From positions 62,001 through 126,000 of the forward strand of contig JAFXVZ010000003.1 in NCBI GenBank assembly GCA_017534535.1: 64,000 nt of DNA, in the 5' to 3' direction. Under the pieces are notes generated by a model that saw nothing but the letters and a program-made list of their open reading frames with translations, had not been told where the DNA came from and did no database searches. The position numbers and the translations under genes are program-made. Each line of letters begins with the position of its first letter. Position 1 is the first letter of the stretch. The DNA is from Bacteroidaceae bacterium. Lineage in GTDB: Bacteria > Bacteroidota > Bacteroidia > Bacteroidales > Bacteroidaceae. Positions 8,801-18,500 of this stretch are shown piece after piece.

Positions 8801-11601
8801 CTGCTGCTGCCGAGATGTTAGCATACATGTATGATGCTTCCCTCGACAAGATTTACAGCCATTACCAGGGTCTCTACCTCTATTTTGGCAGAAGGCTCTA
8901 TTCGGCAAGTCGTAACGCAAGTTCCAACACACGCACATACTGGTCGTTCTACTGGAACACGAAACAATATGAGGTGCCTTCATGGAGCTACGACTACCTC
9001 GATATTCCAAGGATGAGATTCTATCGTGATGACTTGGATTATGTGGTGCTGGAGAGCAGGGCTGCTGCTCCTATGGGGGCTACCCGGCTGATGAAGGCAG
9101 GTGGTGCCGTGATGGATGAGGATGTTATGGTGGAAGAAGCTGCAGAGGTGGCTGACAGTGCAACTAATGAAACAGAGGTGTCTCAGCAAAGAGAGGTGCC
9201 TGAGGAAGAGAATGGTGACAATGCCCAGACTGATGGTGGACAATTGGAGGTGAGAACCAACTTCAACGAGACCGCTTTCTTCTATCCTACCTTGCGTACC
9301 AATGAGAAGGGTGAGGTGGTACTTTCGTTTACCATGCCAGAGAGTCTGACGCGCTGGAACTTCCGTGGTATCTCGCATACACAGGATATGATGGTGGGTC
9401 AATTGTCTGGGCAGACTGTTACTCAGAAAGACTTCATGCTCAGACCGAACATGCCTCGCTTCGTTCGCATGGGTGACCAGGTGAACATTGCAGCCGTGAT
9501 TTCTAACCTCACGGAAGAACCTATCAGCGGTACCGCCATCTTCACACTCTTTGATCCTGTGACCGATAAGACCATTGCTACCCAGCGTCAGGAGTTCAAG
9601 GCTGAAGGTCAGGGCAATACTTCCGTATCCTTCGGCTTCGACGTGACTGAAGAATATAGTCTGTTGGGTGTGCGTATGGTGGCCGATGGAGGACAGTTCA
9701 GTGATGGTGAACAGCATGTGTTGCCAGTGCTGAGCAACAAGCAATACATGACCGAGACCTTGGCGATGCCGATTCGTGGCAACCAAACGCGTGAGTTCTC
9801 TACCGAGACGCTGTTCAATCACCAGCATCCGTCGGCTACGCAGAAGAAGCTCACCGTGGAGTTCACAGGTAATCCTGCCTGGTATGCCGTTCAGGCTTTG
9901 CCAGAGATCAGTGAGCCGATTTCCGATAATGCCATCGCTTGGGCATCAGCCTTCTATGGCAATACTTTGGCTTCGTTCATCGCCAACAGTCAGCCTCGCA
10001 TCCAGCAGGTATTCAACCGTTGGAAGTTGGAGGGTGGCGACAAGCAGACCTTGCTGAGTCAGTTGGAGAAGAACCAGGAACTCAAGGAGATTATCCTGAA
10101 CGAGACGCCTTGGGTGATGGATGCACAGAACGAGACGGAGCGTAAGCAACGCATCGGCTTGCTGTTCGACCTCAACCAGATGAATGACCGCATCAATACC
10201 GACCTGATTAAGTTGCAGGGTTTGCAGAATGGCGATGGAGGATGGAGCTGGTTCAGTGGCATGAAGAGCAGTTTCTACACCACTACCTATATTACCGGTC
10301 TGCTTATCCGCTTGGAGATGTTGCTGAAGGAAGGTACGGAGAATGGTGCTCAGAAGTCAATGCTCAACGGTCAGTGGTCAACAGTCAATCAGATGAAGCA
10401 GAACGGCTTCCGCTTCATCCATGCAGAGATGTTGGAATATTATAAAAGACTGCTTAAGGACTATGGCAAGAAGAACCTGCCCAAGTATCTGTCGTATATG
10501 GAGATGCAATACCTCTACCTGATTGCTGTAGGTAACATCTCAGTACCTCAGCAGAACAAGGAAGCTTACGAGTATTTCCTCTCACTGGTAGATACGAACC
10601 TCAAGGATGGTGACGTAATTATCAAGGCACAGAGCGCTATCGTACAGAAAAATGCTGGTAAGGTGAAAAGTTCGAACGATTTCATCAACTCGCTGAAGGA
10701 ACATATGGTGGACGAGGATGAGATGGGTGCACACTTTGCCTTCCTCGACAAGCCTTACACCTGGGCAATGATTCCTGTACCACAACACGTGGCTACGATG
10801 GAAGCCCTGCAGTATGTGGGTGGCAATGACGAACTGATTGAGGAGATGAAGATGTGGCTGCTGAAGCAGAAGCAGACCAGAGGCTGGAACTCATCCGTCT
10901 GCACGGTTGATGCTATCTTCGCCCTGTTGTGCCGTGGTGCTAACCTGCTCGCCAACAAGGGAGATGTACGCATCACCTTCGCTGATAGAATCATGGAAAC
11001 AATTTCACCGACCAAGAGTGATACCCCTGATTTGGGCTACATCAAGGAGGTGTTTGATGATAAGCAGACAGTAGAAGCACCGGTTATCAAGGTGGAGAAA
11101 CGTGACGATGGTATCGCGTGGGGTGCTGCTTACGCACAGTATTTCACTCCGATGACAGATATCCAACAGCATGGCAAGGAACTGAACCTGGAACGCAGGT
11201 TCTATGTGGAGTGCATCGATGCTTCCGGCAAGAAGACCTTGGAGCAGATTGGTGACAAGGCGAAGTTGCAGGTGGGTGATGTGGTGGTGTCTCGCATGAC
11301 CATTGAACTGGATCGTGCCATGGACTTTGTACAGCTGAAGGACCGTCCTGCTGCTTGCTTCGAACCAGTGGCTCAGTTGTCGGGATACAGATGGAATGGA
11401 GTAGGCTATTACATGGAAGTGGAAGATGCTGCAACCAACTATTTCTTCGATATGTTAGGCAAGGGCATGCATGTGCTGGAGGTACGTTACCGCGTACAGC
11501 GTACGGGTACTTACCAGGTAGGTGCTTCGACAGTTCAATCGGCCTACGCACCAGAATTTGCGTCACATTCTTCAGGAATTACTATTGTAGTTGAAAAATA
11601 A
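5815..11601 (+). CDS. Large alpha-2-macroglobulin family protein without a recognisable thioester
   Basis: The 1928-aa protein has a signal peptide (to about FAQ, residue 27) and is exported. The start may be 5815 or the ATG at 5821. An alpha-helical N-terminal region of roughly 300 residues precedes the MG domains; DRSIYRPGQTVFVKG near residue 540 is the MG2 signature, and the segment from FYPTLRTNEKG to LTRWNFRG near residues 1155-1185 is the MG7/A2M core. Where family members with a protease trap carry C-x-E-Q, this protein reads PISDNAIAWASAFYG (about residues 1368-1382) with neither Cys nor Gln. A terpenoid-cyclase-like helical domain with GDGGWSWF (near residue 1472) follows. Bacterial members are thought to trap proteases in the periplasm; this one probably cannot form a covalent link. 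Heptad-type repeats lie inside the frame near 10355-10390 (MLNGQWSTVNQ). Confidence 0.85.
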   Translation: MPMKKLVSISVIITILSTMIHIPLFAQSYDSLWKQVKEAEDKSLPKTVMELSDKIFLKAQKEQNAPQMFKAYLYKAQSQEEVTPDSIYPNFQFVEKWLKEEKNSVNRSILHSMLAGMYQDYLSRHSYELRNRTELAEGEVPEDMREWTRGIFEKKAEEHANAVLADVPTLLKTSAEKYVPFAILGDGSEFYAHDMYHLMAMRTIDNLGDLGNQKDRIEAIYQQMMQTYQGMKGKEEATLMVTLDYWKWKGTATLDTYDELINRYEKFPAVMEVYLLKVNWLDRFERPAEALQVIDKAVSLYPRYKRVNAFYEKKEDILNAHLSADMLKMLYPSENMNLSIDFQNLQGVDVELSKTNLKELPDDEQIKEGTLEKLGLQLVQQWHFDLDCGEGDNNKYLRHTNDFKITAPEKPGVYLMSITPKGYPKLILYRYLVVSRFKVLTLNLGDGNTEVVTLDRKTGQPIGGVEVTFYRGSGKNYKEYNKVTTGNDGRAVFKSSISNYSTYVAKKGDDTAMLEQNVYLRNSANEHEVEREESLKLLTDRSIYRPGQTVFVKGIFYEQNADEAQVLKNRSLHLTMHDVNGKELSAVDVHTNDFGSFNTSFVLPTAALNGMFRIRANDREGTSVRFRVEEYKRPTFEITFDPIKEAYRLGDKVELKGHVQTFSGATVQNVPLQYRITGNLWRLWTVEDNPQAADSVMIDNKGNFTIPIELKTNDSSRSLSFGIEVTVTNEAGETQTASRNIWASPRAYSLNINIPTYLQKQVENNLKFTPVVSNQAGEQQQRDVRYRLFKLEKESFDSDEVKKQVPVEEGVLKGNEEHLFSSWSNLPSALYLMELKVVGEEELPEEQQALIETTFNLYQPADKTFGTFVDTFLDNTGFRFKFDKDEPATFVFGTSHPDAYVLMDVFSNDRRIETRSLHLNNELNKFDFPYQDAYGDGVTVLFTFVKDDKVYSRTVYIEHKRPERNLSMKWEVFRDKLLPGQQEEWRLVIKTPDGVPAAAEMLAYMYDASLDKIYSHYQGLYLYFGRRLYSASRNASSNTRTYWSFYWNTKQYEVPSWSYDYLDIPRMRFYRDDLDYVVLESRAAAPMGATRLMKAGGAVMDEDVMVEEAAEVADSATNETEVSQQREVPEEENGDNAQTDGGQLEVRTNFNETAFFYPTLRTNEKGEVVLSFTMPESLTRWNFRGISHTQDMMVGQLSGQTVTQKDFMLRPNMPRFVRMGDQVNIAAVISNLTEEPISGTAIFTLFDPVTDKTIATQRQEFKAEGQGNTSVSFGFDVTEEYSLLGVRMVADGGQFSDGEQHVLPVLSNKQYMTETLAMPIRGNQTREFSTETLFNHQHPSATQKKLTVEFTGNPAWYAVQALPEISEPISDNAIAWASAFYGNTLASFIANSQPRIQQVFNRWKLEGGDKQTLLSQLEKNQELKEIILNETPWVMDAQNETERKQRIGLLFDLNQMNDRINTDLIKLQGLQNGDGGWSWFSGMKSSFYTTTYITGLLIRLEMLLKEGTENGAQKSMLNGQWSTVNQMKQNGFRFIHAEMLEYYKRLLKDYGKKNLPKYLSYMEMQYLYLIAVGNISVPQQNKEAYEYFLSLVDTNLKDGDVIIKAQSAIVQKNAGKVKSSNDFINSLKEHMVDEDEMGAHFAFLDKPYTWAMIPVPQHVATMEALQYVGGNDELIEEMKMWLLKQKQTRGWNSSVCTVDAIFALLCRGANLLANKGDVRITFADRIMETISPTKSDTPDLGYIKEVFDDKQTVEAPVIKVEKRDDGIAWGAAYAQYFTPMTDIQQHGKELNLERRFYVECIDASGKKTLEQIGDKAKLQVGDVVVSRMTIELDRAMDFVQLKDRPAACFEPVAQLSGYRWNGVGYYMEVEDAATNYFFDMLGKGMHVLEVRYRVQRTGTYQVGASTVQSAYAPEFASHSSGITIVVEK

Positions 11602-11613
11602 TGCCTATATTTG
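11585..11613 (+). promoter_or_regulatory. Promoter of the DUF1573 gene, overlapping the upstream stop
   Basis: The -33 TTG is at 11585-11587 and the -7 box TATATTTG at 11606-11613, 18 bases apart. The promoter spans the TAA of the upstream gene at 11599-11601. The ATG follows 23 bases after the box. Confidence 0.75.
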
Positions 11614-11636
11614 CAAATCATATTTGACTGATTTGC

Positions 11637-12707
11637 ATGAAAAGATTCTTCTTCATATCAAGCGTGCTGATGCTATGGCAGGTGACTGTCATAGCTCAGC
11701 CACGTTTTGTACCCCATACAGAAATCCAGAAAGTGGGACAGGTGCAATGGAAGCAACCTGTTGATATCAAGTTTACTATCACCAATGAGGGCAATCAGCC
11801 TCTGGTGCTAACGGATGTGCAGCCCGACTGCGATTGTACGGTGGCACGATGGACAGAAACCCCGATAGCACCCAGTGAGAAAGGTGAGATCAACGTGACC
11901 TTCGACGCTACGCTCTTGGGTACCTTTGAGAAATCGGTGGCAGTCTATACCAATGCTGAACCTCATGTTTCCCGCCTGCATTTCTCTGGTCAGGTGATGA
12001 CTGAGGTAAGGGATTTCACCCGTACGCATCCATACAAGTATGGCAATATACGCATAGACACTACTGAGGTTTCTTTCCCCGATGTACAGCGAGGTACTTA
12101 TCCAACGATGCGCATTGGTGTAGCGAATGAGAGTGACCGACCGTATGAGCCTGTTCTGATGCACTTGCCGTCGTATATCACCCAGGTGGCTGAGCCTGCT
12201 GTGCTGCAACCTTACGAGCAGGGCGAGCTTGTGCTGACACTGGAGAGTGACCTCTTAGGCGACTATGGCTTGACGCAAGGGTCAGTATATTTGAGCCGTT
12301 ATACAGGTGATGTAGTGGGAGAGGACAACGAGTTACCGCTATCGGTGGTGCTGTTGCCAGACTTCAGTTCGATGTCGGATGAGGTGAAGAGCCGATTGCC
12401 TATCATCGAACTATCTACCCAGGAACTTGACTTTAGAGAGATGTTGGCTAAGAAGCCGAAGGCTAAACAAGACATCGTTGTGACCAACAAGGGTCAGTCG
12501 CCATTGGCCATCTTCAAGGTGCAGGTGTTCAATACCGCTGTAGGGGTGGATTTAAAGAAGAATGTGCTGGAGCCAGGGCAGACCACCAAGCTGAGAATTA
12601 CCATTGATAAGAACACTGTCAGTCGTGAGCGTGGTCATTTGCGTGTGCTCTTGATAACCAACGACTATCATCACCCTAAGGTGGAGATAAACATAAAGGC
12701 TAATTAA
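11637..12707 (+). CDS. DUF1573-containing exported protein
   Basis: The 356-aa protein has a signal peptide (cleavage near VIAQ, residue 21) and a DUF1573 domain. The typical run is seen from about residue 35: DIKFTITNEGNQPLVL, then DVQPDCDCTVA with the paired Cys residues, then an immunoglobulin-like SGQV strand. A second related beta-sandwich lies in the C-terminal third (DIVVTNKGQSPLAI). DUF1573 proteins are frequent in the Bacteroidetes and are exported; their role is not established. It has its own promoter and is followed 20 bases later by meaB, so the two may share a transcript. Confidence 0.82.
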   Translation: MKRFFFISSVLMLWQVTVIAQPRFVPHTEIQKVGQVQWKQPVDIKFTITNEGNQPLVLTDVQPDCDCTVARWTETPIAPSEKGEINVTFDATLLGTFEKSVAVYTNAEPHVSRLHFSGQVMTEVRDFTRTHPYKYGNIRIDTTEVSFPDVQRGTYPTMRIGVANESDRPYEPVLMHLPSYITQVAEPAVLQPYEQGELVLTLESDLLGDYGLTQGSVYLSRYTGDVVGEDNELPLSVVLLPDFSSMSDEVKSRLPIIELSTQELDFREMLAKKPKAKQDIVVTNKGQSPLAIFKVQVFNTAVGVDLKKNVLEPGQTTKLRITIDKNTVSRERGHLRVLLITNDYHHPKVEINIKAN

Positions 12708-12727
12708 TCGTCAATAAACAAATAACT

Positions 12728-13828
12728 ATGATAGATCATCCTGAAAATAGTGAAGAATATAAAGGCTTGCAAGTCAATGCAGGTGTTGAGCCGGTGTCTA
12801 TAGTCAACCCTTATCGCAAGAAGAATGCCCGTAGGCGAGAGCTTACCGTGAATGATTATGTGGAAGGCATCCTGAAGGGTGATGTCACCATCCTGAGTCG
12901 TGCTGTGACCTTGGTGGAGAGCGTTAAGCCCGAGCATCAGGTGATTGCCCAAGAAGTGATAGAGAAGTGTCTGCCATATGCAGGCAATTCCGTACGTATT
13001 GGCATCAGTGGTGTGCCTGGAGCCGGTAAAAGTACCTCTATTGACGTGTTTGGCATCCATGTGCTGGAGAAATACGGGGGCAAGTTGGCTGTGCTCGCCA
13101 TCGACCCCAGTAGTGAGCGTACCAAAGGCAGTATCTTGGGCGATAAGACACGCATGGAGAAGCTTTCGTTGCATCCGAAGGCCTTTATACGTCCCAGTCC
13201 TTCAGCAGGTTCGTTGGGTGGTGTAGCCCGTAAGACGCGTGAGACCATCATCCTGTGCGAAGCTGCAGGCTTCGATAAGGTGTTTGTGGAAACCGTAGGT
13301 GTGGGTCAGAGTGAGACCGCCTGCCACTCGATGGTGGATTTCTTTCTGGTCATTCAGTTGGCTGGCACGGGTGACGAGTTACAGGGCATCAAACGAGGCA
13401 TCATGGAGATGGCTGATGGTATTGTCATCAATAAAGCTGATGGTGATAACATTGAACGTGCTAAATTGGCTGCAAGCCAGTTCCGTACCGCCCTGCACAT
13501 GTTCCCAGAACCAGAGAGTCACTGGACTCCCCAGGTGCTTACCTATTCAGGTTTCTTCGGCTTGGGCATTCAAGAGATTTGGGACATGGTGTATAAGTAC
13601 ATCGACTTTGTGAAGGCCAACGGTTACTTCGAGTATCGTCGCAGTGAGCAGAGCAAGTACTGGATGTATGAGAGCATCAACGAACAGTTGCGTAACAGTT
13701 TCTACAATAATCCCACTATCGAAGGCCTTATCCCAGGTGAGGAGGCAAAGGTGTTGCAGGGACAGGAAACCTCGTTCGTAGCTGCGAAGCACTTGTTGGA
13801 TACCTATTTTAAGTTATTGAAAGATTGA
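12728..13828 (+). CDS. meaB: Methylmalonyl-CoA mutase-associated GTPase MeaB
   Basis: The 366-aa cytoplasmic G3E-type GTPase matches the MeaB/ArgK family in length. The Walker A motif GVPGAGKST lies near residue 96, followed by AIDPSSERTKGSILGDKTRM and GVGQSE (switch regions) and NKADGDN for guanine recognition. MeaB gates and protects the adenosylcobalamin cofactor of methylmalonyl-CoA mutase, used here in the succinate-propionate pathway. The mutase genes are not in the window. Heptad repeats begin at its stop codon. Confidence 0.93.
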   Translation: MIDHPENSEEYKGLQVNAGVEPVSIVNPYRKKNARRRELTVNDYVEGILKGDVTILSRAVTLVESVKPEHQVIAQEVIEKCLPYAGNSVRIGISGVPGAGKSTSIDVFGIHVLEKYGGKLAVLAIDPSSERTKGSILGDKTRMEKLSLHPKAFIRPSPSAGSLGGVARKTRETIILCEAAGFDKVFVETVGVGQSETACHSMVDFFLVIQLAGTGDELQGIKRGIMEMADGIVINKADGDNIERAKLAASQFRTALHMFPEPESHWTPQVLTYSGFFGLGIQEIWDMVYKYIDFVKANGYFEYRRSEQSKYWMYESINEQLRNSFYNNPTIEGLIPGEEAKVLQGQETSFVAAKHLLDTYFKLLKD

Positions 13829-13883
13829 CAATTGACTATTGACTATTGACGATTGTTCATTTTTCATTATTCATTATTCATTG
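13826..13883. repeat. Heptad repeat tract between meaB and the ATPase gene
   Basis: Several units of ATTGACN are followed by several of ATTCATT/ATTGTTC type. The tract fills almost all of the 61-base gap between the two genes. Confidence 0.7.
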
Positions 13884-13889
13884 TAAACC

Positions 13890-14720
13890 ATGGAAGTACA
13901 AGCGAACTACATCAGACGAATAGAGATCCACGGATTGTGGAACCGCTATGACATTGCTTGGGACTTGCGTCCCGATGTGAACATACTGAGTGGTATCAAT
14001 GGTGTGGGTAAGACCACCATCTTGAACCGCTCGGTCACTTATTTGGAGCAGACTTCAGGACGTGTGAAAGATGGATTCCTGAATGATGTACAGGTGTGGT
14101 TCGACAATGAGGAGGCCACTTATATCCCCTTTGACGTGATACGTAGCTATGACCGTCCGTTGGTGCAGGGTGACTTCACAGCCCGCATGGCTGACCCATC
14201 TGTACGCACTGAGATAGATTGGCAGATCTATCTGTTGCAACGTCGCTACCTGGATTATCAGGTAAATATCGGCAACAAGATGATTGCCATGCTCAGTGGA
14301 AGTGACGAGCAACGTGCCCAGGCTGGTGAGTTGGCCAAGCCCAAGGCTCGTTTCCAGGATATGTTGGACAGCTTGTTCAGCTATACAGGCAAGAAAATAG
14401 ACAGACAGTCTAATGAATTGTCGTTTATACAATATGGTGAGAACATCACAGCCTATCAGCTCTCAGCTGGTGAGAAGCACATGTTGGTGATACTCCTCAC
14501 TGCCCTGCTGCGTTGTGGCGAACACAGTGTGCTGTTCATGGATGAGCCAGAAGCTTCACTCCATATCGAATGGCAGGAGCAACTCATCGAGATGATTCGT
14601 GATTTGAACCCCAATATCCAACTCATCCTGACTACCCATTCTCCTGCTGTCATCATGCACGGATGGATGGATGCTGTGACTGAAGTAAGTGAGATAGCGA
14701 AAGAAATTAATGAAGATTAA
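13890..14720 (+). CDS. Compact AAA/ABC-type ATPase (OLD/AriA-like)
   Basis: The 276-aa protein has the full ABC-type set: Walker A GINGVGKTT (residues 35-43), signature LSAGEKH near 191, Walker B VLFMDEPEASLH near 214-225 and the switch His in LTTHSP near 248. This resembles the ATPase of OLD-family and PARIS (AriA) systems but is much shorter, since it lacks a long inserted arm. It overlaps the downstream DUF4435 gene by one base (TAATG), so the two are translationally coupled. An ATPase coupled to a DUF4435 protein is the arrangement of PARIS anti-phage defence; whether this small version is defensive or a housekeeping pair beside uvrA is not decided by the sequence. Confidence 0.85.
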   Translation: MEVQANYIRRIEIHGLWNRYDIAWDLRPDVNILSGINGVGKTTILNRSVTYLEQTSGRVKDGFLNDVQVWFDNEEATYIPFDVIRSYDRPLVQGDFTARMADPSVRTEIDWQIYLLQRRYLDYQVNIGNKMIAMLSGSDEQRAQAGELAKPKARFQDMLDSLFSYTGKKIDRQSNELSFIQYGENITAYQLSAGEKHMLVILLTALLRCGEHSVLFMDEPEASLHIEWQEQLIEMIRDLNPNIQLILTTHSPAVIMHGWMDAVTEVSEIAKEINED

Positions 14721-15715
14721 TGCCCAAGACGCTGAAACATAGTTTAAGCTCCGACTACCTGGATGCTGCCCGCTTGCTTTCCCCCAAGAAAAAACGCAAG
14801 AGGGTGGTGGTGTATGTGGAGAGTTATGACGACATTGCCTTCTGGCGCGATATCCTCAACGATTTTGAGAATAGTGACCGCTACTTTGAGGTGATGCTGC
14901 CGGCCTCTTCACGTACCTTGGTGCATGGCAAGAAAAGCGTACTGCTGCAGTCGTTGCAGAGCGATCAGTTGGGTGATAATCTCATTGCCTGCGTAGATAG
15001 CGACTATGACTATCTCATGCAGGGGGCCTCTGATTCCTCTCGTAAGGTCAATGAGAGTCCGTATGTGCTGCAGACCTACTGCTATGCTATCGAGAACTTC
15101 TGGTGCTATGCAGGGGCTTTGCATGAGGTGTGTGTACAGGCTACGTTGAACGACCATCAGATATTTGACTTCCAACGCTTTCTGAAAGATTATTCAGAAG
15201 CCATCTATCCGCTTTTCCTGTGGAATTTGTTCTTCTATCGTGCCAATGATATGAAAACCTTCCCCATGAAGCGTTTCAATGAGAATACTGTAGTCAACAT
15301 TGTCAACATCAAGAACCCTCAGCAGGCATTGGATAAGGTGCGTCATGTGGTGGAGGCGGAACTGGAATACTGGAAGACCCGTTTCCCCGAATATGTTGAA
15401 CAGGTGGAAAGCCAAAAAGAGGCACTGCAGGACTTGGGCCTGACGCCTGAGAATACCTATTTATTTATTCAGGGGCATCATCTGCTTGACAATGTGGTGA
15501 TGAAACTCCTCATCCCTGTGTGCACCCAACTGCGTAGGGAGCAAGAGGACCGTATTCGTAGGAAATCAGTCCATATGCAGCAGATGGCCAACGAACTTAC
15601 AGGCTATGAGCGCAGTGCCCTGCCAGTGGAGGTGGTACTGCGTAAGAATGTGGAATACAAGCAGCTTTTCCTATTTCGCTGGATTCTCGAAGACCTGTAC
15701 AATATCTTTCCTTAA
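14720..15715 (+). CDS. DUF4435 (TOPRIM-like) protein, AriB-like partner
   Basis: The 331-aa protein begins with a conserved core typical of DUF4435: VVVYVESYDDIAFW with Glu34, and ACVDSDYDYL with Asp residues near 93 and 95. These match the Glu and DxD metal-binding positions of a TOPRIM fold. In PARIS, AriB is such a DUF4435 effector nuclease released by the ATPase AriA. The remainder is mostly alpha-helical with aromatic residues and no known motif. Its TAA at 15713-15715 overlaps the TAA of the convergent uvrA in the palindrome TTAA. Confidence 0.83.
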   Translation: MPKTLKHSLSSDYLDAARLLSPKKKRKRVVVYVESYDDIAFWRDILNDFENSDRYFEVMLPASSRTLVHGKKSVLLQSLQSDQLGDNLIACVDSDYDYLMQGASDSSRKVNESPYVLQTYCYAIENFWCYAGALHEVCVQATLNDHQIFDFQRFLKDYSEAIYPLFLWNLFFYRANDMKTFPMKRFNENTVVNIVNIKNPQQALDKVRHVVEAELEYWKTRFPEYVEQVESQKEALQDLGLTPENTYLFIQGHHLLDNVVMKLLIPVCTQLRREQEDRIRRKSVHMQQMANELTGYERSALPVEVVLRKNVEYKQLFLFRWILEDLYNIFP

Positions 15716-18483
15716 AGCTTCTCCTTTAGGAACTTACCCGTAAAACTATCAGGATTATTAGCAATATCCTCAGGAGTGCCACAAGCCACCAGATAGCCAC
15801 CCTTGTCGCCACTGTCTGGTCCCAAATCAATCACATAATCAGCACACTTGATAACTTCCATATTGTGCTCGATGATGACGATGGTATGTCCCCTGCGTAT
15901 GAGGGCGTCAAATGATTCCAATAACTTTTTGATGTCATGGAAATGCAGACCTGTGGTAGGCTCATCGAAAATGAAGAGGGTAGGGTCGGCACTCTCCTGA
16001 CTCAGGTAATAAGCCAACTTCACGCGTTGGTTCTCACCACCCGACAAAGTGCTGCTCGACTGACCCAGTTTGATGTATCCCAAACCCACATCCTGCAGTG
16101 GTTTCAGGCGTTTCACAATCTTATTCTGCTTATGCAGGGTGAAGAACTCCATCGCTTGGTTGACCGTCATCTCCAGCACGTCAAAGATGTTCACATCATG
16201 ATATTGTACAGCTAAAGTATCTGATTTGAAGCGTTTACCGTGACATGACTCGCACTCGAAAGTAAGATCTGCCATGAACTGCATCTCCACCGTTACTGTA
16301 CCTTCGCCCTTGCACTCCTCGCATCGTCCACCTTCACTGTTAAAGCTGAAATATCCTGGCGTATAACCCATCTGCTTGCTCAGAGGCTGGTCTGCCCATA
16401 ATTTGCGAATCTCGTCATAAGCCTTGAGGTAAGTCACAGGATTACTGCGTGTGCTTCTGCCGATTGGGTTCTGATCTACAAACTCGATGTTCCGCAGGTC
16501 ACGGATGTCACCCTCCAGTGTAGCATACTCTCCAGGTCTGTCGGCACACTCATCCAACTCACGCTTCAAGGCGCGATAGAACACATCCCTCACCAGCGTA
16601 CTCTTACCTGAGCCACTCACGCCCGTCACCACCGTCATTACGTTCAGTGGGAACTTCACGTTGATGCCCTTCAGGTTATTCTCCCTGGCTCCTGTAATCT
16701 CGATGAACTGCTTCCATTTCCTGCGTGATTGAGGCACAGGGATGGTCTCCTCACCCAATAGGTAATTCACCGTATAGCTCTGCGTTCCCGTATGCAGGTC
16801 CTTCATGTCTCCCTGATAGACAATCTCTCCACCCAGTCGTCCGGCTTTAGGACCGATGTCGATGATATAATCCGCTGCACGGATAATCTCCTCGTCATGC
16901 TCCACCACCACCACCGTATTGCCCAGGTCACGCAACTGCTTCAGCACTTTGATGAGCCTGTCTGTATCGCGACTATGGAGGCCGATGCTCGGCTCGTCGA
17001 GGATATACAGACTACCCACCAAACTGCTGCCCAAAGACGTTGCCAGGTTGATGCGCTGACTCTCACCACCTGAGAGCGTATTGCTCTGACGGTTCAGTGT
17101 AAGATAGCCCAAGCCTACATCCAGCATGAATTGCAGGCGACTATTGATTTCTGTTAATATGCGTTTTGCAATCTGCTGTTGATGAGGCTCTAATTGCAAG
17201 TTGTCAAAGAATAGCTTTAATTCCTCAATAGACATGTTCACCAGGGTACTGATGTTCTTGCTGCCCACTTTTACATAGTTCGCCTCCGGCTTCAAGCGGC
17301 TGCCATGACACTTGGGACAAGTGGTCTTGCCTCGATAGCGAGCCAGCATCACACGGTATTGAATCTTATATTGGTTCTCCTTCACCATATCGAAGAAGGC
17401 ATTGATACCAGGGAAATGAGGAGTACCCTCCCACAGCATACGCTTCTGCTCGTCTGTCAGCTGGTAATATGGTGTGAAGATGGGGAAGCCAGCTTCCTCG
17501 GCACCACGAATCACCATATCTCTCCATTCACCCATCTTGTCGCCTCGCCAGCAAACCACAGCCCCGTCATAGACAGACAATGAACGGTTGGGGATAACCA
17601 GACGCTCGTCGATGCCGATTACGTTGCCAAAACCCTCGCACTCAGGACAAGCACCCAGCGGTGAGTTGAACGAGAACAGTTGGTCGCTGGGCTCCTCGAA
17701 CGTCATGCCGTCAGCCTCGAACTTCGTACTAAAGCGATACAGCTGCGTGGAGCCGTCATCATTGAAGAAACGCAGCAGACAAGTCCCGTCGCCCTCATAC
17801 ATAGCAGTTTCGGCAGAGTCGTTCAGACGACTGATGGCATCTGCCTCATGCGACACCACAAACCTATCCACCAGCAGGAAAAGCACATCTCCCTTCTTGG
17901 GGACATAATCTTCCAATTTCACAATTTTGCCATTCACTTCCAGACGGTTAAAGCCCTCCTTGTGTAGGATGTCCAGCTGACGTGTGGTACTGCGTCCCTC
18001 AGGCACAATCACAGGAGCCATCAGCAACATACGGGTGCCATCTGGGAATTGCTGCATGCAACGTGAGATGTCATCCACCGAGTGCTTGCGTACCTCTTGA
18101 CCGCTGATGGGACTGTACGTCTTGCCGATGCGCGAAAACAAGATACGCAGGTAGTCGTAGATTTCCGTGGATGTGCCCACTGTAGAACGTGGATTCCGAC
18201 TGCTCACCTTCTGCTCGATGGCGATGGCAGGGGGTATGCCCTTGATAAAGTCACATTCTGGCTTGTTCAGCCTGCCCAAGAACTGGCGGGCATAGCTACT
18301 GAGGCTCTCCACATAACGGCGCTGTCCCTCGGCATAGAGCGTATCGAACGCCAATGACGACTTGCCCGAACCTGAAAGTCCCGTCACCACCACCAGTTTG
18401 TTGCGTGGAATATCCACACTCACGTTCTTCAGGTTGTTCACCCTGGCACCTTTGATGCTGATATATTTGTTTTCTTCCATCAT
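15712..18483 (-). CDS. uvrA: UvrABC system protein A (excinuclease ATPase)
   Basis: The 923-aa protein (start at 18483 or 18480, MMEENKY) has both UvrA ABC modules. Walker A motifs GLSGSGKSS (near residue 36) and GVSGSGKST, signatures LSGGESQR and LSGGENQR, and zinc-finger Cys pairs [24 protein letters not shown] and CESCHGKR are all seen. UvrA dimers find bulky DNA lesions and load UvrB in nucleotide excision repair. The gene looks complete. A TATCTTTG -7 box lies on the minus strand at 18511-18504, about 20 bases before the start. Confidence 0.96.
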   Translation of the reverse strand: MMEENKYISIKGARVNNLKNVSVDIPRNKLVVVTGLSGSGKSSLAFDTLYAEGQRRYVESLSSYARQFLGRLNKPECDFIKGIPPAIAIEQKVSSRNPRSTVGTSTEIYDYLRILFSRIGKTYSPISGQEVRKHSVDDISRCMQQFPDGTRMLLMAPVIVPEGRSTTRQLDILHKEGFNRLEVNGKIVKLEDYVPKKGDVLFLLVDRFVVSHEADAISRLNDSAETAMYEGDGTCLLRFFNDDGSTQLYRFSTKFEADGMTFEEPSDQLFSFNSPLGACPECEGFGNVIGIDERLVIPNRSLSVYDGAVVCWRGDKMGEWRDMVIRGAEEAGFPIFTPYYQLTDEQKRMLWEGTPHFPGINAFFDMVKENQYKIQYRVMLARYRGKTTCPKCHGSRLKPEANYVKVGSKNISTLVNMSIEELKLFFDNLQLEPHQQQIAKRILTEINSRLQFMLDVGLGYLTLNRQSNTLSGGESQRINLATSLGSSLVGSLYILDEPSIGLHSRDTDRLIKVLKQLRDLGNTVVVVEHDEEIIRAADYIIDIGPKAGRLGGEIVYQGDMKDLHTGTQSYTVNYLLGEETIPVPQSRRKWKQFIEITGARENNLKGINVKFPLNVMTVVTGVSGSGKSTLVRDVFYRALKRELDECADRPGEYATLEGDIRDLRNIEFVDQNPIGRSTRSNPVTYLKAYDEIRKLWADQPLSKQMGYTPGYFSFNSEGGRCEECKGEGTVTVEMQFMADLTFECESCHGKRFKSDTLAVQYHDVNIFDVLEMTVNQAMEFFTLHKQNKIVKRLKPLQDVGLGYIKLGQSSSTLSGGENQRVKLAYYLSQESADPTLFIFDEPTTGLHFHDIKKLLESFDALIRRGHTIVIIEHNMEVIKCADYVIDLGPDSGDKGGYLVACGTPEDIANNPDSFTGKFLKEKL

Positions 18484-18500
18484 CTATTATCACTTTGATA

